Part shown: positions 1-7,837 of the stretch, one piece after another
Layout: each line of letters begins with the position of its first letter
Numbering within the stretch: position 1 is the first letter of the stretch
Source: Amycolatopsis regifaucium
GTDB taxonomy: Bacteria; Actinomycetota; Actinomycetes; Mycobacteriales; Pseudonocardiaceae
Direction: 5' to 3'
DNA: 64,000 bases
Assembly (NCBI RefSeq): GCF_001613935.1
Contig: NZ_LQCI01000002.1
Location: 186,001-250,000, forward strand
Translations under genes and position numbers: made by a program
The notes under the pieces: model-generated
Told to the model about the DNA's origin: nothing
What the model saw: only the letters and a program-made list of their open reading frames with translations
The model's database searches: none

Positions 1-1
1 G

Positions 2-823
2 TTCGACGGCTGCGCGGCCGCGATCAGCGAGTCGGGCGCCTACACCTACCACGTCCCCGCCGCCGACGGCCGGACCGTGCGGCTCTATCCGGTGGCCACG
101 GCCGAACGCGGCACCGCGCACCTACGGCTGACCGCCAAGGGCCGCGCGGGACACGGATCGCGCCCCAACGACGAGAACGCGGTCACCCGCCTGATCACCG
201 CGCTCGGCAAGATCGCCGCACACCGCTGGCCGGTCCAGCTGACCCCGACGGTGCGAGCGTTCCTGGAACGCACCGGGGAAGCGCTCGGCGTCCCGGTCGA
301 TCTGTCCGATGTGGACGCAACGATCTCCCGGCTCGGCCCCGCCGGGGCACTGGTGGTGCCGACCGTCCGCAACAGCACGACCCCGACCATGCTCGACGCC
401 GGCTACAAGGTGAACGTGATCCCGAGTTCGGCCGAGGCACAGGTGGACGTCCGCGTGCTGCCCGGCGCCGAACCCGCCCTGTTCGCCGAGCTGGACGCGA
501 TGCTCGGCGAGGGCGTCACCCGCGAGTTCGTCGCGCACCAGCCACCGGTGCAGGCCCCGGTGGATTCGCCGTGGTTCGACGCCATGGCGGCCGCACTGCG
601 GTCGGAGGACTCCGAAGCGGTCGTCGTCCCCTACTGCATGGGCGGCGGAACAGACGCGAAGGCGTTCAGTCCACTCGGAATCGACTGCTACGGCTTCGCG
701 CCCTTGTGGCTGCCGGAAGGTTTTCCGTACCGCGCCATGGCGCACGGCGTCGATGAGCGTGTCCCGGTCGAGGGGTTGCGATTCGGCACGCGAGTGCTGC
801 GGCACTTCCTGGAGAACTGCTGA
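2..823 (+). CDS. M20/M25/M40-family metallopeptidase, C-terminal part (5' end outside window)
   Basis: The frame is open from the first complete codon and ends at a TGA, giving 273 visible residues. M20 enzymes are two-metal amidohydrolases that cleave dipeptides or N-acyl amino acids in the cytosol. The visible part holds the lid/dimerisation domain, opening with the family's His-containing motif GHGSRPNDENA near residue 53, and the return to the catalytic domain at GGGTDAKAFSPLGI, which supplies late active-site residues. Length and order fit the last 60% of a roughly 435-residue M20 dipeptidase. The N-terminal metal ligands lie outside the window, so substrate class cannot be assigned. A HNH gene follows on the same strand after about 300 nt, so the two are probably not co-transcribed. 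Confidence 0.85.
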   Translation, partial: FDGCAAAISESGAYTYHVPAADGRTVRLYPVATAERGTAHLRLTAKGRAGHGSRPNDENAVTRLITALGKIAAHRWPVQLTPTVRAFLERTGEALGVPVDLSDVDATISRLGPAGALVVPTVRNSTTPTMLDAGYKVNVIPSSAEAQVDVRVLPGAEPALFAELDAMLGEGVTREFVAHQPPVQAPVDSPWFDAMAAALRSEDSEAVVVPYCMGGGTDAKAFSPLGIDCYGFAPLWLPEGFPYRAMAHGVDERVPVEGLRFGTRVLRHFLENC

Positions 824-1126
824 CGCTACGGGGTCGGGCGTCGCCCGGGTGGTCGTGAGGAGCGAATCCTGGTCGGGCCAGACGCACGAGCCAAGCCATC
901 TTGCGCACCCTCTCAATAGCTCGATTCGCCACCCGCGACTCCGTCGGCGCACCCAGACGAAATGTTTTATAGCGACGGCGCCTTCGCGCTCTACGCGTCT
1001 TTTAAGTTTGTTGCTCTGCGCAGTTTCTTTGCCGCAGTTTGACCTCTATCGGGTGGAATGCTTCTCGCTCGGCCGCTACGGAGATCGGGCTAGCACACGT
1101 GTTCGAGCACCAGTATTCTTGAGGGC
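824..1126. other. 303-nt gene-free stretch before the HNH gene
   Basis: No open frame here has a plausible start or family match. Around 955-1055 the sequence is clearly more AT-rich than the rest of the window, with runs such as TTTTATAG and TTTTAAGTTTG. This suggests either a promoter-rich region or foreign flank brought in with the HNH/DUF222 gene (inference). The last 40 nt hold the LexA-like box and -10 element listed separately. Confidence 0.6.
1091..1119 (+). promoter_or_regulatory. LexA/SOS-box-like operator and leaderless -10 for the HNH gene
   Basis: The 16-mer TAGCACACGTGTTCGA at 1091-1106 has a perfect right half (GTTCGA) and a 4/6 left half of the actinobacterial SOS box TCGAAC-N4-GTTCGA. 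Just downstream, TATTCT (1114-1119) lies 7 nt before the GTG start, the spacing of leaderless actinobacterial promoters. LexA bound here would cover the -35 region. In M. tuberculosis, 13E12-family genes are known to carry LexA sites. Regulation of this copy is inferred. Confidence 0.5.
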
Positions 1127-2383
1127 GTGGCCAGCGAAAACAGACCTCAGGCGGTGCGCTCCGAGTGGTGGCGTGCCGATACCGCGACGCTGCATGCCCG
1201 CAAGCAGGAAATCGAAATCTTGAAGCGTCAATTGGACGCGGAACAGAATGCGATCCTCGCGGAAATCAACAACCGGGGTGTGCGTGGCTGTTCCGGTCAT
1301 TCGACACTGGCGGCGCTGATTTTCGAAGACTTCCACGTCACGGACAAGGAAGCCGGTCGTCGTGCCGACCGGGTCCTGGCGCTGCATCCCGCGGTGGTGG
1401 TGGGCGGCGAGGTCGTACCGCCTCTGGCGCCCTTGACCGCCGAGGCCGCCTCCGAAGGCGCGATCGGCGGCGGGCAGATCGACGCGATCATCCGCACCCT
1501 CGCCCGGATCCCCTCCACCGTCCCGGAAGAAGACATGCGAAGCGGAGAGAAAATCCTCGTCGACCTCGCCCGGCACGCCGGACCCCGGCAGATCGCCCGC
1601 GCCGGACGACGACTCCTCGACAAACTCGATCCCGACGGGAAAGAACCCCGCAACGAGGACCCCAAAGACGTGCGGCCCGAGTTGCGGTTCGTCAAACACC
1701 GTGACGGCACCCTTGGCCTCAAAGCCACCCTCGACCTGGAGACCTACGCTCGGTTGAAGTCCGACCTCGACCCGATGGCGAAACCACACAAAGCCATCGA
1801 CGGAGTCCGGGACTCCCGCACGCAAGACGAACGCTACGGGGATGCCTTCACTGACTACGTGCGGCTGAAGACCACAAGCCGGAATCTGCCCGGCCAAGCA
1901 GGGGAAGCCACCCACATCCTCATCACCATGTCCTACGAGGACCTGATCAACGATCTCGGTGAAGCACACCTGGATCTCGTCGGGCCGATCAGCGCCACCG
2001 ACGCCCGCATCCTCGCCTGCGACGCCCGCGTCCGACCCGGCGTCCTCGGCACCACAGGCGAACCACTCGACATCGGCCGCTCCAAACGCACCGTGTCTCT
2101 CGCCCAGAAATACGCCCTCACCATCCGCGACGGCGGGTGCGCGTTCCCCGGTTGCGACATGCCCGTACCACGCTGCACCGCCCACCACATCGTCTTCTGG
2201 CGACACCACGGCGAAACCAAAATCGACAACCTCGTCCTCCTCTGCACCAAACACCACCGCCTCATCCACCACAGCGAATGGAAAGTCGCCATCGCCCAAG
2301 ACGGACTCCCCGAATTCACCCCGCCCACCTACCTCGACCCCACCGAGACTCCGAGGCGCAACACCATGCACCTCAGGACCTAA
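1127..2383 (+). CDS. HNH endonuclease of the DUF222 / 13E12-repeat family
   Basis: This is a 418-residue protein with an N-terminal DUF222 region and a C-terminal HNH nuclease domain. The HNH core is visible near residues 338-380: GGCAFPGCDMP supplies the first zinc Cys pair, then HHIVFW, then the second Cys and LLCTKHHRLIH with the metal-binding His residues. Such proteins are abundant, often multicopy, in actinobacteria and are the M. tuberculosis 13E12 family. Their biological role is not settled. The GTG start sits 7 nt after TATTCT, so the message is probably leaderless. The middle and C-terminal parts are unusually rich in CCACC/ACC codons. No terminal inverted repeats or target duplications were seen, so it is not annotated as an insertion sequence. 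Confidence 0.9.
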   Translation: MASENRPQAVRSEWWRADTATLHARKQEIEILKRQLDAEQNAILAEINNRGVRGCSGHSTLAALIFEDFHVTDKEAGRRADRVLALHPAVVVGGEVVPPLAPLTAEAASEGAIGGGQIDAIIRTLARIPSTVPEEDMRSGEKILVDLARHAGPRQIARAGRRLLDKLDPDGKEPRNEDPKDVRPELRFVKHRDGTLGLKATLDLETYARLKSDLDPMAKPHKAIDGVRDSRTQDERYGDAFTDYVRLKTTSRNLPGQAGEATHILITMSYEDLINDLGEAHLDLVGPISATDARILACDARVRPGVLGTTGEPLDIGRSKRTVSLAQKYALTIRDGGCAFPGCDMPVPRCTAHHIVFWRHHGETKIDNLVLLCTKHHRLIHHSEWKVAIAQDGLPEFTPPTYLDPTETPRRNTMHLRT

Positions 2384-2392
2384 GCCGCCGCC

Positions 2393-2417
2393 CGCTGCTC
2401 AGGTCGTGAAAGCAGCG
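2393..2417 (+). terminator. Possible terminator after the HNH gene
   Basis: A perfect 7-bp GC-rich stem, CGCTGCT (2393-2399) with AGCAGCG (2411-2417), encloses an 11-nt loop 10 nt after the HNH stop codon. There is no T-run. The remaining 180 nt up to the next gene show nothing recognisable except that gene's -10. Confidence 0.4.
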
Positions 2418-2599
2418 CAACCACCGAGCATCCATCTCACCCACGTCGCGAAGTGGCCTCCGCAACATGCAACCCTTGCCCTGCCGATAACACGAATCGC
2501 CACTCCCGCCCCCCGCCCCCCGCGGGCGCGCTCACCGCGACCTCAAGCCTCCCCGCACGCGTCATCCGAATTTCATGAAGCCCGCTTAGCGTCGACGGC

Positions 2600-3124
2600 G
2601 TGAGATCTCTGACTTCGCACGTCTGGGTGGGCGTGCTCCTGGTCGGCCTCGGCACGGCAGGGTCGGCGTGCCGAGGCGGCCTTCCGGTACCGAGTTCCGA
2701 CGAACCGTCCGCGACATCCACGTCGTACACCGCTCCCCCGGCCGAGACCCGAACCCTGACCGTGACGCCTCCCGCGCCGACGTCGTCGTCCGCGCCGGGA
2801 CTCGAACCCGAGGCGATCGATCGGGTGTTCCAGGTCTACATGAACGGGCTGGCCGACCACGACATGACCGCGTTGCGGAACGGAACCTGCCCGCGTCTGC
2901 GCGAGACGCTGCTCGGCTTCGAATTGAATGGGCACTATGTCGAGCGCTGGGAGATGCTGCCGTACTCCGTCCCGCCCGGGTTCGAGTTCGTGACCGTGCA
3001 GGCCAAGGTCACCCAGCGGGACGCGCGGACGGGCAGGCTGGCGGGTGACGTCGTCTACTCCTGGTACGTCGAGCGGAACGAGGACACGAACTACTACGTT
3101 TGCGGATGGCTCGACGGCAAATGA
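2600..3124 (+). CDS. Predicted secreted lipoprotein, function unknown
   Basis: A 174-residue protein begins with a lipoprotein signal: a short basic start, a hydrophobic stretch and the lipobox GSAC, with the lipidated Cys at about residue 24. A Thr/Ser/Pro-rich linker follows to about residue 70. A compact domain of about 100 residues then resembles the NTF2-like or DUF4878-type extracytoplasmic domains common in actinobacterial lipoproteins. No catalytic motif is visible. The start is GTG, with TAGCGT (2587-2592) 7 nt upstream, which supports a leaderless transcript. The stop is followed within 16 nt by the isomerase-type gene, so the two probably form an operon, although their functions do not obviously connect. 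Confidence 0.7.
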   Translation: MRSLTSHVWVGVLLVGLGTAGSACRGGLPVPSSDEPSATSTSYTAPPAETRTLTVTPPAPTSSSAPGLEPEAIDRVFQVYMNGLADHDMTALRNGTCPRLRETLLGFELNGHYVERWEMLPYSVPPGFEFVTVQAKVTQRDARTGRLAGDVVYSWYVERNEDTNYYVCGWLDGK

Positions 3125-3139
3125 ATCCCGGAGGTGCAG

Positions 3140-3766
3140 GTGAAAGCGGTCGCACGACTCGCGCGGGAGGAACGGACGGATTTCGCCGCGTTCCTGCGAA
3201 CGCTGACGTCAGCGCAGTGGGACGCGCCGACGTTGTGTGCGGAATGGACGGTGCGGGAGGTGGTCACGCACGTCGTCGACTACGACCACCTGGGCTTCCG
3301 CGAGCTGCTCGGCCAGGCCCTCCGCGGCGGACTGCGGCTGAACCGGATGAACGCGCTCGGCATCGCCCAGAATTCCGAACGGACCCCCGACGAGCTGATC
3401 GCGCGGCTCGAAGAGCGGCTCGACCCGCGGGGTTTGACCGCCGCTTTCGGGGGCCGGGTGGCGTTGCTCGACGGGCTCATCCATCAGCAGGACATCCGGC
3501 GGCCGCTGGGCCTTCCCCGCGAGGTGCCGCCCGAACGGTTGCGCCACGCCTTGGCGTTCGCGCGCTTCGCCCCGCCGATCAAGGCCTTTCAGCGGGCACG
3601 TGGGCTACGGCTCGTCGCGACCGACGTCGGCTGGTCCGCCGGGTCCGGGCCGGAACTGCGCGGCCCCGGCGAGCCGCTTCTGATGGCCATCGCCGGACGG
3701 CGCCCGGCGATCGACGAACTCTCCGGGCCCGGCGCGGCGATCCTCGTCTCCAGGATGGGTGCCTGA
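3140..3766 (+). CDS. Maleylpyruvate isomerase / DinB-type mycothiol-dependent family protein
   Basis: A 208-residue protein of the MDMPI_N/DinB-like four-helix fold. The N-terminal pattern (early Arg/Glu helix, then LTSAQWDAPTLCAEWTVREVV and HVVDYDHLGF) is typical. His residues at the ends of these helices form the metal site used in mycothiol- or bacillithiol-dependent transferases. The exact reaction is not deducible. GTG at 3140 is preferred over GTG at 3134 because a perfect GGAGG (3130-3134) sits 5 nt before 3140 and overlaps the earlier codon. The gene follows the lipoprotein closely and converges on the SDR gene across 45 nt that lack a strong hairpin. Confidence 0.75.
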   Translation: MKAVARLAREERTDFAAFLRTLTSAQWDAPTLCAEWTVREVVTHVVDYDHLGFRELLGQALRGGLRLNRMNALGIAQNSERTPDELIARLEERLDPRGLTAAFGGRVALLDGLIHQQDIRRPLGLPREVPPERLRHALAFARFAPPIKAFQRARGLRLVATDVGWSAGSGPELRGPGEPLLMAIAGRRPAIDELSGPGAAILVSRMGA

Positions 3767-3811
3767 TCCACCAGGCCGGTCACTGCGGGAGAGCGACGGA
3801 AAGCGCCTCGC

Positions 3812-4651
3812 TCAGAACGCCGTGGACCGGCTCACCTCCTCCCAAGCCGCCAACTCCGCCGCCTTCGCTTCGTGCGTGGCCCGCAGCCCGTCGACAGCGT
3901 CGTCACCGAGCGCGAGTCGAAGCGGCGGGTTGTCGCTTTCGAGCACCTTCAAGATCGCGGCGGCGGCCTTCGCCGGATTTCCGGGCTGCGAGCCGTCCAT
4001 CCCCTCGACGTAATCGCGGATCGCGCCGGTCGATTCGTGGTAGGCCTCGATCACCCGCGACCGCTGCAGCCGGGCGCCGCCGAACTCGGTGCGGAAAGCG
4101 CCGGGTTCCACGATCAGGACCTTGACGCCGAACGGCGCGACCTCGGCGGCCAAGGACTCCGACATCGCCTCCAGCGCGAACTTCGCCGAGCAATAGGCAC
4201 CGAACCCGGGTGGGCTCTGCTGTCCGCCCATCGAACTCATCTGCACGATGACACCGCTGCCCTGCGCCCGCAGGTGCGGAAGCACGGCTTTCGTGACTTC
4301 GACGGCGCCGAAGAACATCACGTCCATCAGCGAGCGCAGCTCGTCCATCGTCAGTTCTTCGACCGCCCCGACGGATCCGTGCCCGGCGTTGTTCACCACG
4401 ACGTCGATCCGGCCGAACGCGGCGAGGGTGGCACTCACCGCCGCCCCGATCTGCGCGGGGTCGGTGACGTCGAGCGCGGCCGTGCGCACCCGGCCCTGTC
4501 CGAGTTCTTCCAGTTCGATCAGGGTTTCCGGGCGGCGTGCGGTGGCCATCACGCGGTCGCCCGCGTCGAGGGCGGCCAGGACGAGGTGCCTGCCGAATCC
4601 GGCCGAGCAACCGGTGATCAGCCAGACACGGCCCTCGGTTTCCTGTGTCAT
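3812..4651 (-). CDS. Short-chain dehydrogenase/reductase (SDR)
   Basis: A classical SDR of 279 residues with a Rossmann fold. The cofactor loop TGCSAGFGRH lies near residues 13-22, NNAGHGS around residue 87, the catalytic Ser in MSSMGG around residue 138, and the YCSAK Tyr-Lys pair around residue 152. The TGCSxGxGR form and ATARRP after strand 2 suggest NADP(H) use. The likely role is reduction or oxidation of a small carbonyl or hydroxyl compound, with unknown substrate. The ATG is preceded by GAAGGAAG as ribosome-binding site. The gene is divergent from a LysR regulator 121 nt away, the usual arrangement for a LysR-controlled target. Confidence 0.9.
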   Translation of the reverse strand: MTQETEGRVWLITGCSAGFGRHLVLAALDAGDRVMATARRPETLIELEELGQGRVRTAALDVTDPAQIGAAVSATLAAFGRIDVVVNNAGHGSVGAVEELTMDELRSLMDVMFFGAVEVTKAVLPHLRAQGSGVIVQMSSMGGQQSPPGFGAYCSAKFALEAMSESLAAEVAPFGVKVLIVEPGAFRTEFGGARLQRSRVIEAYHESTGAIRDYVEGMDGSQPGNPAKAAAAILKVLESDNPPLRLALGDDAVDGLRATHEAKAAELAAWEEVSRSTAF

Positions 4652-4772
4652 GCGGGTCTTCCTTCGTTTTCGTCCATGCCCGAAGGCTCAGCGGAGCTTC
4701 CGTCCCCCATGGTGCGAAGATCGCGTTCGGCCCGCCAACACCGGTTTCCTGGTGCGGCTACAGTCTGAGCCT

Positions 4773-5675
4773 GTGACCCCTGAGCTGCGGCAGTTGCGGT
4801 ACTTCGTCGCCGTCGCCGAGGAAGCGAGCTTCACCCGCGCGGCACGCCGTCTGCATATCGCCCAGCAGTCGCTTTCCCAGCAGATCACCGTCCTGGAGCG
4901 GCTCCTCGGCGCGGACCTCCTGTATCGCGACAGCCGCGGCACCCGGCTCACCGAAGTCGGATCACTGTTCCTTCCCGAGGCCCGCGCGGTGCTGGCGCGC
5001 AACGACGAAGCGCTGTCGGTCTTGAACCGCGCGGTGCGCGGTGAAATCGGCACACTCCACCTCGGTTTCCTGACCACCACGGCGAACTATCTCCTCCCGC
5101 CGGTGGTACGCGCGGTTCGCGACCGGCTCCCCGATCTGACCCTCACCACGGACGACACACAGATCGCGGCGCTCGTCGACGGGTTGACCCGGGGGCGCTA
5201 CGACCTGATCTTCACCCGGCCACCGCTGATCGACGGCTTCGAGATCCGCACGTTGATCACCGAGGAGGTTTGCGCGGTCCTGCCCGAGGGGCATCGACTG
5301 GCGGGCTCCCGCGAGTTGAAGCTCGCGGATCTGGCGGACGAGCCGTGGGTGCTCACGCCCCGCGGTTCGTGGGAGCCGTGGCATCGCCGCTATGACAGCG
5401 AATTCGCGGCGGCCGGGTTCGCCCCGCGCGTGGTGCAGCGGGCGGCGACCGTCCAGGGGCTGCTCGGTCTCGTCGCCGCGGGCGTCGGCGTGACCAGGCT
5501 GGCGCGGTCGTCGCACAGCCTGCGCCGGAGCGGGGTGGTGTTCGTGCCGCTGACGGGCGACACCGCCCGCACGGTGGTGGCCTGGGCCCCGGACAACGAC
5601 AAACCCGCGTTGCCCGGCGTGCTCGACATCGTCTCGGAGCTGGCGGCGCGGACGGATCTGACGAACGCCGGCTGA
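4773..5675 (+). CDS. LysR-family transcriptional regulator
   Basis: A 300-residue LysR regulator. The N-terminal winged helix-turn-helix (residues about 3-62) shows the family signature: LRYFVAVAEEASFTRAARRL followed by IAQQSLSQQI and a linker helix. A periplasmic-binding-protein-like effector domain follows (about 90-295). GTG at 4773 gives the normal LysR N-terminus, whereas longer upstream frames add over 170 non-LysR residues. TACAGT (4759-4764) lies 8 nt before the GTG, so the transcript is probably leaderless. It most likely controls the divergent SDR gene. The shared 121-nt region holds the imperfect dyad CACC-N8-GGTG, and the effector is unknown. Confidence 0.9.
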   Translation: MTPELRQLRYFVAVAEEASFTRAARRLHIAQQSLSQQITVLERLLGADLLYRDSRGTRLTEVGSLFLPEARAVLARNDEALSVLNRAVRGEIGTLHLGFLTTTANYLLPPVVRAVRDRLPDLTLTTDDTQIAALVDGLTRGRYDLIFTRPPLIDGFEIRTLITEEVCAVLPEGHRLAGSRELKLADLADEPWVLTPRGSWEPWHRRYDSEFAAAGFAPRVVQRAATVQGLLGLVAAGVGVTRLARSSHSLRRSGVVFVPLTGDTARTVVAWAPDNDKPALPGVLDIVSELAARTDLTNAG

Positions 5676-5745
5676 CCCGGCATAGTCATCGTCACACCCG
5701 CCTTGATCACCCGTTCGGACCGAGTATCCGTAGACTTCGGTGACG

Positions 5746-6819
5746 ATGCGACGTTTCCGGTGGTGGTGGGGCGCTCTCGCGCTCACGTTTGTGGTGGTCC
5801 TCGTCGGTTTCTTTGCTTTCTTCGGGTCGGAAAGCCGGCCGGGGCAACCGTCGGCACGCCAAAGCCCGCCGGGAACGGGGCCGTTGACGGTCGTCTCCAT
5901 CGGCGACAGCACCGTTTCCGGGGAGGGTGCGGGCGATTACACGCCCACGACCAACGGCCAGGGCGGCAACTGGTGCCACCGCTCCCCCCACGCCTTCGTC
6001 GAGCAGATCAAGATCCCCGACGTCACCGCGCGCGTGAATCTCGGCTGTTCCGGAGCGCCTTCCGAGCAGGTCGCGCTCGGTGAGGCCAAGCAGTGGACCG
6101 AACCCTCGCAGGCCCAGCAACTCGCGAACCTGCTCAAGGACCATCGGGTCGCCGCGGTGGTGATCGCGATCGGCGCGAACGACGAGCCGAAGTTCTCCGC
6201 TCAGGTCAACGAATGCTTCAAGGCGTGGTTCTCCCCGCAGAATCCGCCGTGCAGTGCGGCACTCCGTACCACCTGGAAGTCCAAAGTGGACGCCATGGTG
6301 CCGAAGGTGACCAACGCCGTCGCCGACGTCAAGAAGGTGCTGGCACAGGCCGGTTACGTCCCGGCGGACTACCAGCTGGTGCTGATGTCCTACGCGTCAC
6401 CGGTCGGCCCGCAGATCCCGGAAGCGCTCCGCAGCCTCAACGGCTGCCCGTTCCGCACCGAGGATCTGGACTGGATGCGCCGCGACGGTGTCGCCGTCCT
6501 GGCGGACGGGCTCAAGGAGGCGTCGAGGGCGACCAGCGCGCGGTTCCTCGATCTTTCCCGGGCGGGCGCCGGCCGTGAGGCGTGCAGCAGCGACCCGGCG
6601 AACGAGTGGTTCAGCAGGCTGACGCTGCAACTGCGCGACCTCGGCCAGGTGGACCGCGCGAGCCACGCGCTGCAGGAGTCGTTCCACCCCAACGCGAACG
6701 GGCACGCGCAGATCGCGAACTGCCTCAACGAGTTCCTCGCCGCGCGCGGCGGCAACGCGTCCTGCCTTTCCGGGCCTGACGGCAAACTGCACGCCGCGCC
6801 CGAAGTGATCGCCCGCTAG
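5746..6819 (+). CDS. Secreted SGNH/GDSL-type hydrolase
   Basis: A 357-residue protein with an N-terminal membrane segment (residues about 8-25), either a signal peptide or anchor, followed by an SGNH esterase/lipase fold. Block I is visible as VVSIGDSTVSGEGAG (nucleophile Ser near residue 50), block III as AIGANDEP (Asn), and the C-terminal catalytic His in SFHPNANGHAQIA. The substrate is unknown, and related secreted SGNH enzymes act on acyl or acetyl esters. ATG at 5746 is chosen because TAGACT (5731-5736) ends 9 nt before it, while GTG at 5740 would be only 3 nt from the hexamer. Its stop interlocks with that of the toxin-like gene on the other strand through the tetramer CTAG. Confidence 0.85.
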   Translation: MRRFRWWWGALALTFVVVLVGFFAFFGSESRPGQPSARQSPPGTGPLTVVSIGDSTVSGEGAGDYTPTTNGQGGNWCHRSPHAFVEQIKIPDVTARVNLGCSGAPSEQVALGEAKQWTEPSQAQQLANLLKDHRVAAVVIAIGANDEPKFSAQVNECFKAWFSPQNPPCSAALRTTWKSKVDAMVPKVTNAVADVKKVLAQAGYVPADYQLVLMSYASPVGPQIPEALRSLNGCPFRTEDLDWMRRDGVAVLADGLKEASRATSARFLDLSRAGAGREACSSDPANEWFSRLTLQLRDLGQVDRASHALQESFHPNANGHAQIANCLNEFLAARGGNASCLSGPDGKLHAAPEVIAR

Positions 6820-7115
6820 AGGTCGAGTGCGGCGCGCAACGCGATGTCGATGCGCTCCTGGACCTCTTGGTCGATCTCCGCGATCTTCTCGTCGAACCAC
6901 GGCCGGTACAGGCGCGTGAGGTTCAACGTGGAAACCCAATACCGCGCGTCGACGGCGACCCCGAGGATGTCCTGTGGATCGCGGTCCAGCAGTTCGGTGC
7001 CGAGCAGCCACGGCCGCTCGGATTCGTTCACCCCGTCCGAGGACAGCAGCACGACGGTGCGCTGCCGTGCCGGTTCGGTCGGGGGGTGGTACGTCCAGAC
7101 TTCACCCCTGCGCAC
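6816..7115 (-). CDS. Possible MazF/PemK-like toxin
   Basis: A 99-residue protein. The opening RRGEVWTYHPP resembles the GxVW/GEIWW start of MazF/PemK RNases, and a strand-rich core (TVVLLSSD, LGVAV) is followed by a helical tail. MazF toxins cleave mRNA at short sequences. The usual catalytic Arg/Thr set is not obvious, so the family call rests mainly on the N-terminus and on genomic context. A ribbon-helix-helix-type antitoxin candidate lies directly upstream and overlaps this GTG start by 14 nt, the classic arrangement for a translationally coupled type II module. The stop overlaps the SGNH stop in CTAG. It could instead be a toxin-fold relative without RNase activity. Confidence 0.5.
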   Translation of the reverse strand: MRRGEVWTYHPPTEPARQRTVVLLSSDGVNESERPWLLGTELLDRDPQDILGVAVDARYWVSTLNLTRLYRPWFDEKIAEIDQEVQERIDIALRAALDL

Positions 7116-7329
7116 GCAGATCCTTCTCCGCGGCGGTCAGCTCCGCCTCGTCCGATTCGGCGGACGGTTCGACCGGAGTGCGCTGCGGGGTGTATCCGGT
7201 GCGGACGGCTTCCCTTCGGGCCGCCTTGGACAACCACGACGAGACCGAGATCCCGTGTGCCTTGGCGGCCCGCTCGGCGAACTCGAGCGCACCACTGTCG
7301 AGTGAGAGTGTGACCTTACGTGTTGCCAT
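7102..7329 (-). CDS. Antitoxin-like ribbon-helix-helix protein
   Basis: A 75-residue protein starting MATRKVTLSLD, then an amphipathic helix and SVSSWLSKAARREA. This is a short beta strand plus two helices, as in CopG/MazE-type DNA-binding antitoxins, followed by an acidic flexible tail that could wrap a toxin. ATG at 7329 is supported by TACGAT (7337-7342), a -10 placed 7 nt upstream; the intervening AAAAGG could also bind ribosomes. The gene precedes and overlaps the toxin-like gene. By analogy with type II systems it should repress its own promoter and neutralise the partner. Function is inferred from size, fold pattern and context. Confidence 0.55.
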   Translation of the reverse strand: MATRKVTLSLDSGALEFAERAAKAHGISVSSWLSKAARREAVRTGYTPQRTPVEPSAESDEAELTAAEKDLRAQG

Positions 7330-7384
7330 ACCTTTTATCGTACCAGCGCCGCGCAAGCCCACCCGTTTGTCGGGAAGGCCGGGC

Positions 7385-7837
7385 TCAGAGAGTCGGCGAG
7401 CGCCCTTCGAACGGCGTCGAAAGCACCACCGTGGTCCGCGTCGAGACCTTGGCGGCCTCACGGATGCGGCGGAGCAGATCCTCCAGGCCGAGCGGTGAGG
7501 CCACCCGGACCAGGAGGATGTACGACTCGTCGCCGGCGACCGAGTAGCAGGACTCGATCTCCTTGATGTGTTCGAGCCGCTGCGGATAGTCGTCCGGCGC
7601 GGCGGGATCGTTCGGCGTCAGAGAGATCAGCGCGGTGAGCGGGAGGCCGATCTGCTCGCCGTCGAGGCGCGCGGTGTACCCGAGGATCACGCCGCGCTGC
7701 TCCAGCCGCCGCACCCGTTGGTGCACCGCCGACACCGACAGCCCGACCCGCTCGGCGAGATCGGTGAAACTGCGCCTTCCGTCCGCCGCCAGCTCCTGCA
7801 CGATGGCCTGGTCCAGCGGCTCCAGGGAACCGGTCAT
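7385..7837 (-). CDS. Lrp/AsnC-family transcriptional regulator
   Basis: A 150-residue Lrp/AsnC protein. The N-terminal helix-turn-helix is clear (LDQAIVQELAADGRRSFTDL followed by VGLSVSAVHQRVRRLE), and a RAM/ACT-like ligand domain follows (CYSVAGDESYILLVRV, then the final strand TTVVLS). Such proteins form octamers and sense amino acids. ATG at 7837 overlaps the stop of the upstream M24 peptidase gene in ATGA, so the two are translationally coupled. Coupling to a proline-peptidase-type gene suggests sensing of an amino acid or peptide product (inference). Confidence 0.9.
   Translation of the reverse strand: MTGSLEPLDQAIVQELAADGRRSFTDLAERVGLSVSAVHQRVRRLEQRGVILGYTARLDGEQIGLPLTALISLTPNDPAAPDDYPQRLEHIKEIESCYSVAGDESYILLVRVASPLGLEDLLRRIREAAKVSTRTTVVLSTPFEGRSPTL

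Noticed and set aside
1127-2383. HNH/DUF222 gene as an insertion sequence
   Set aside because: No terminal inverted repeats, target duplication or transposase motifs were seen; it is listed only as a gene.
4248-4772. Longer LysR-gene start giving a 475-residue protein
   Set aside because: The extra 175 residues lie antisense to the SDR gene and have no family match; GTG 4773 gives the standard LysR N-terminus.
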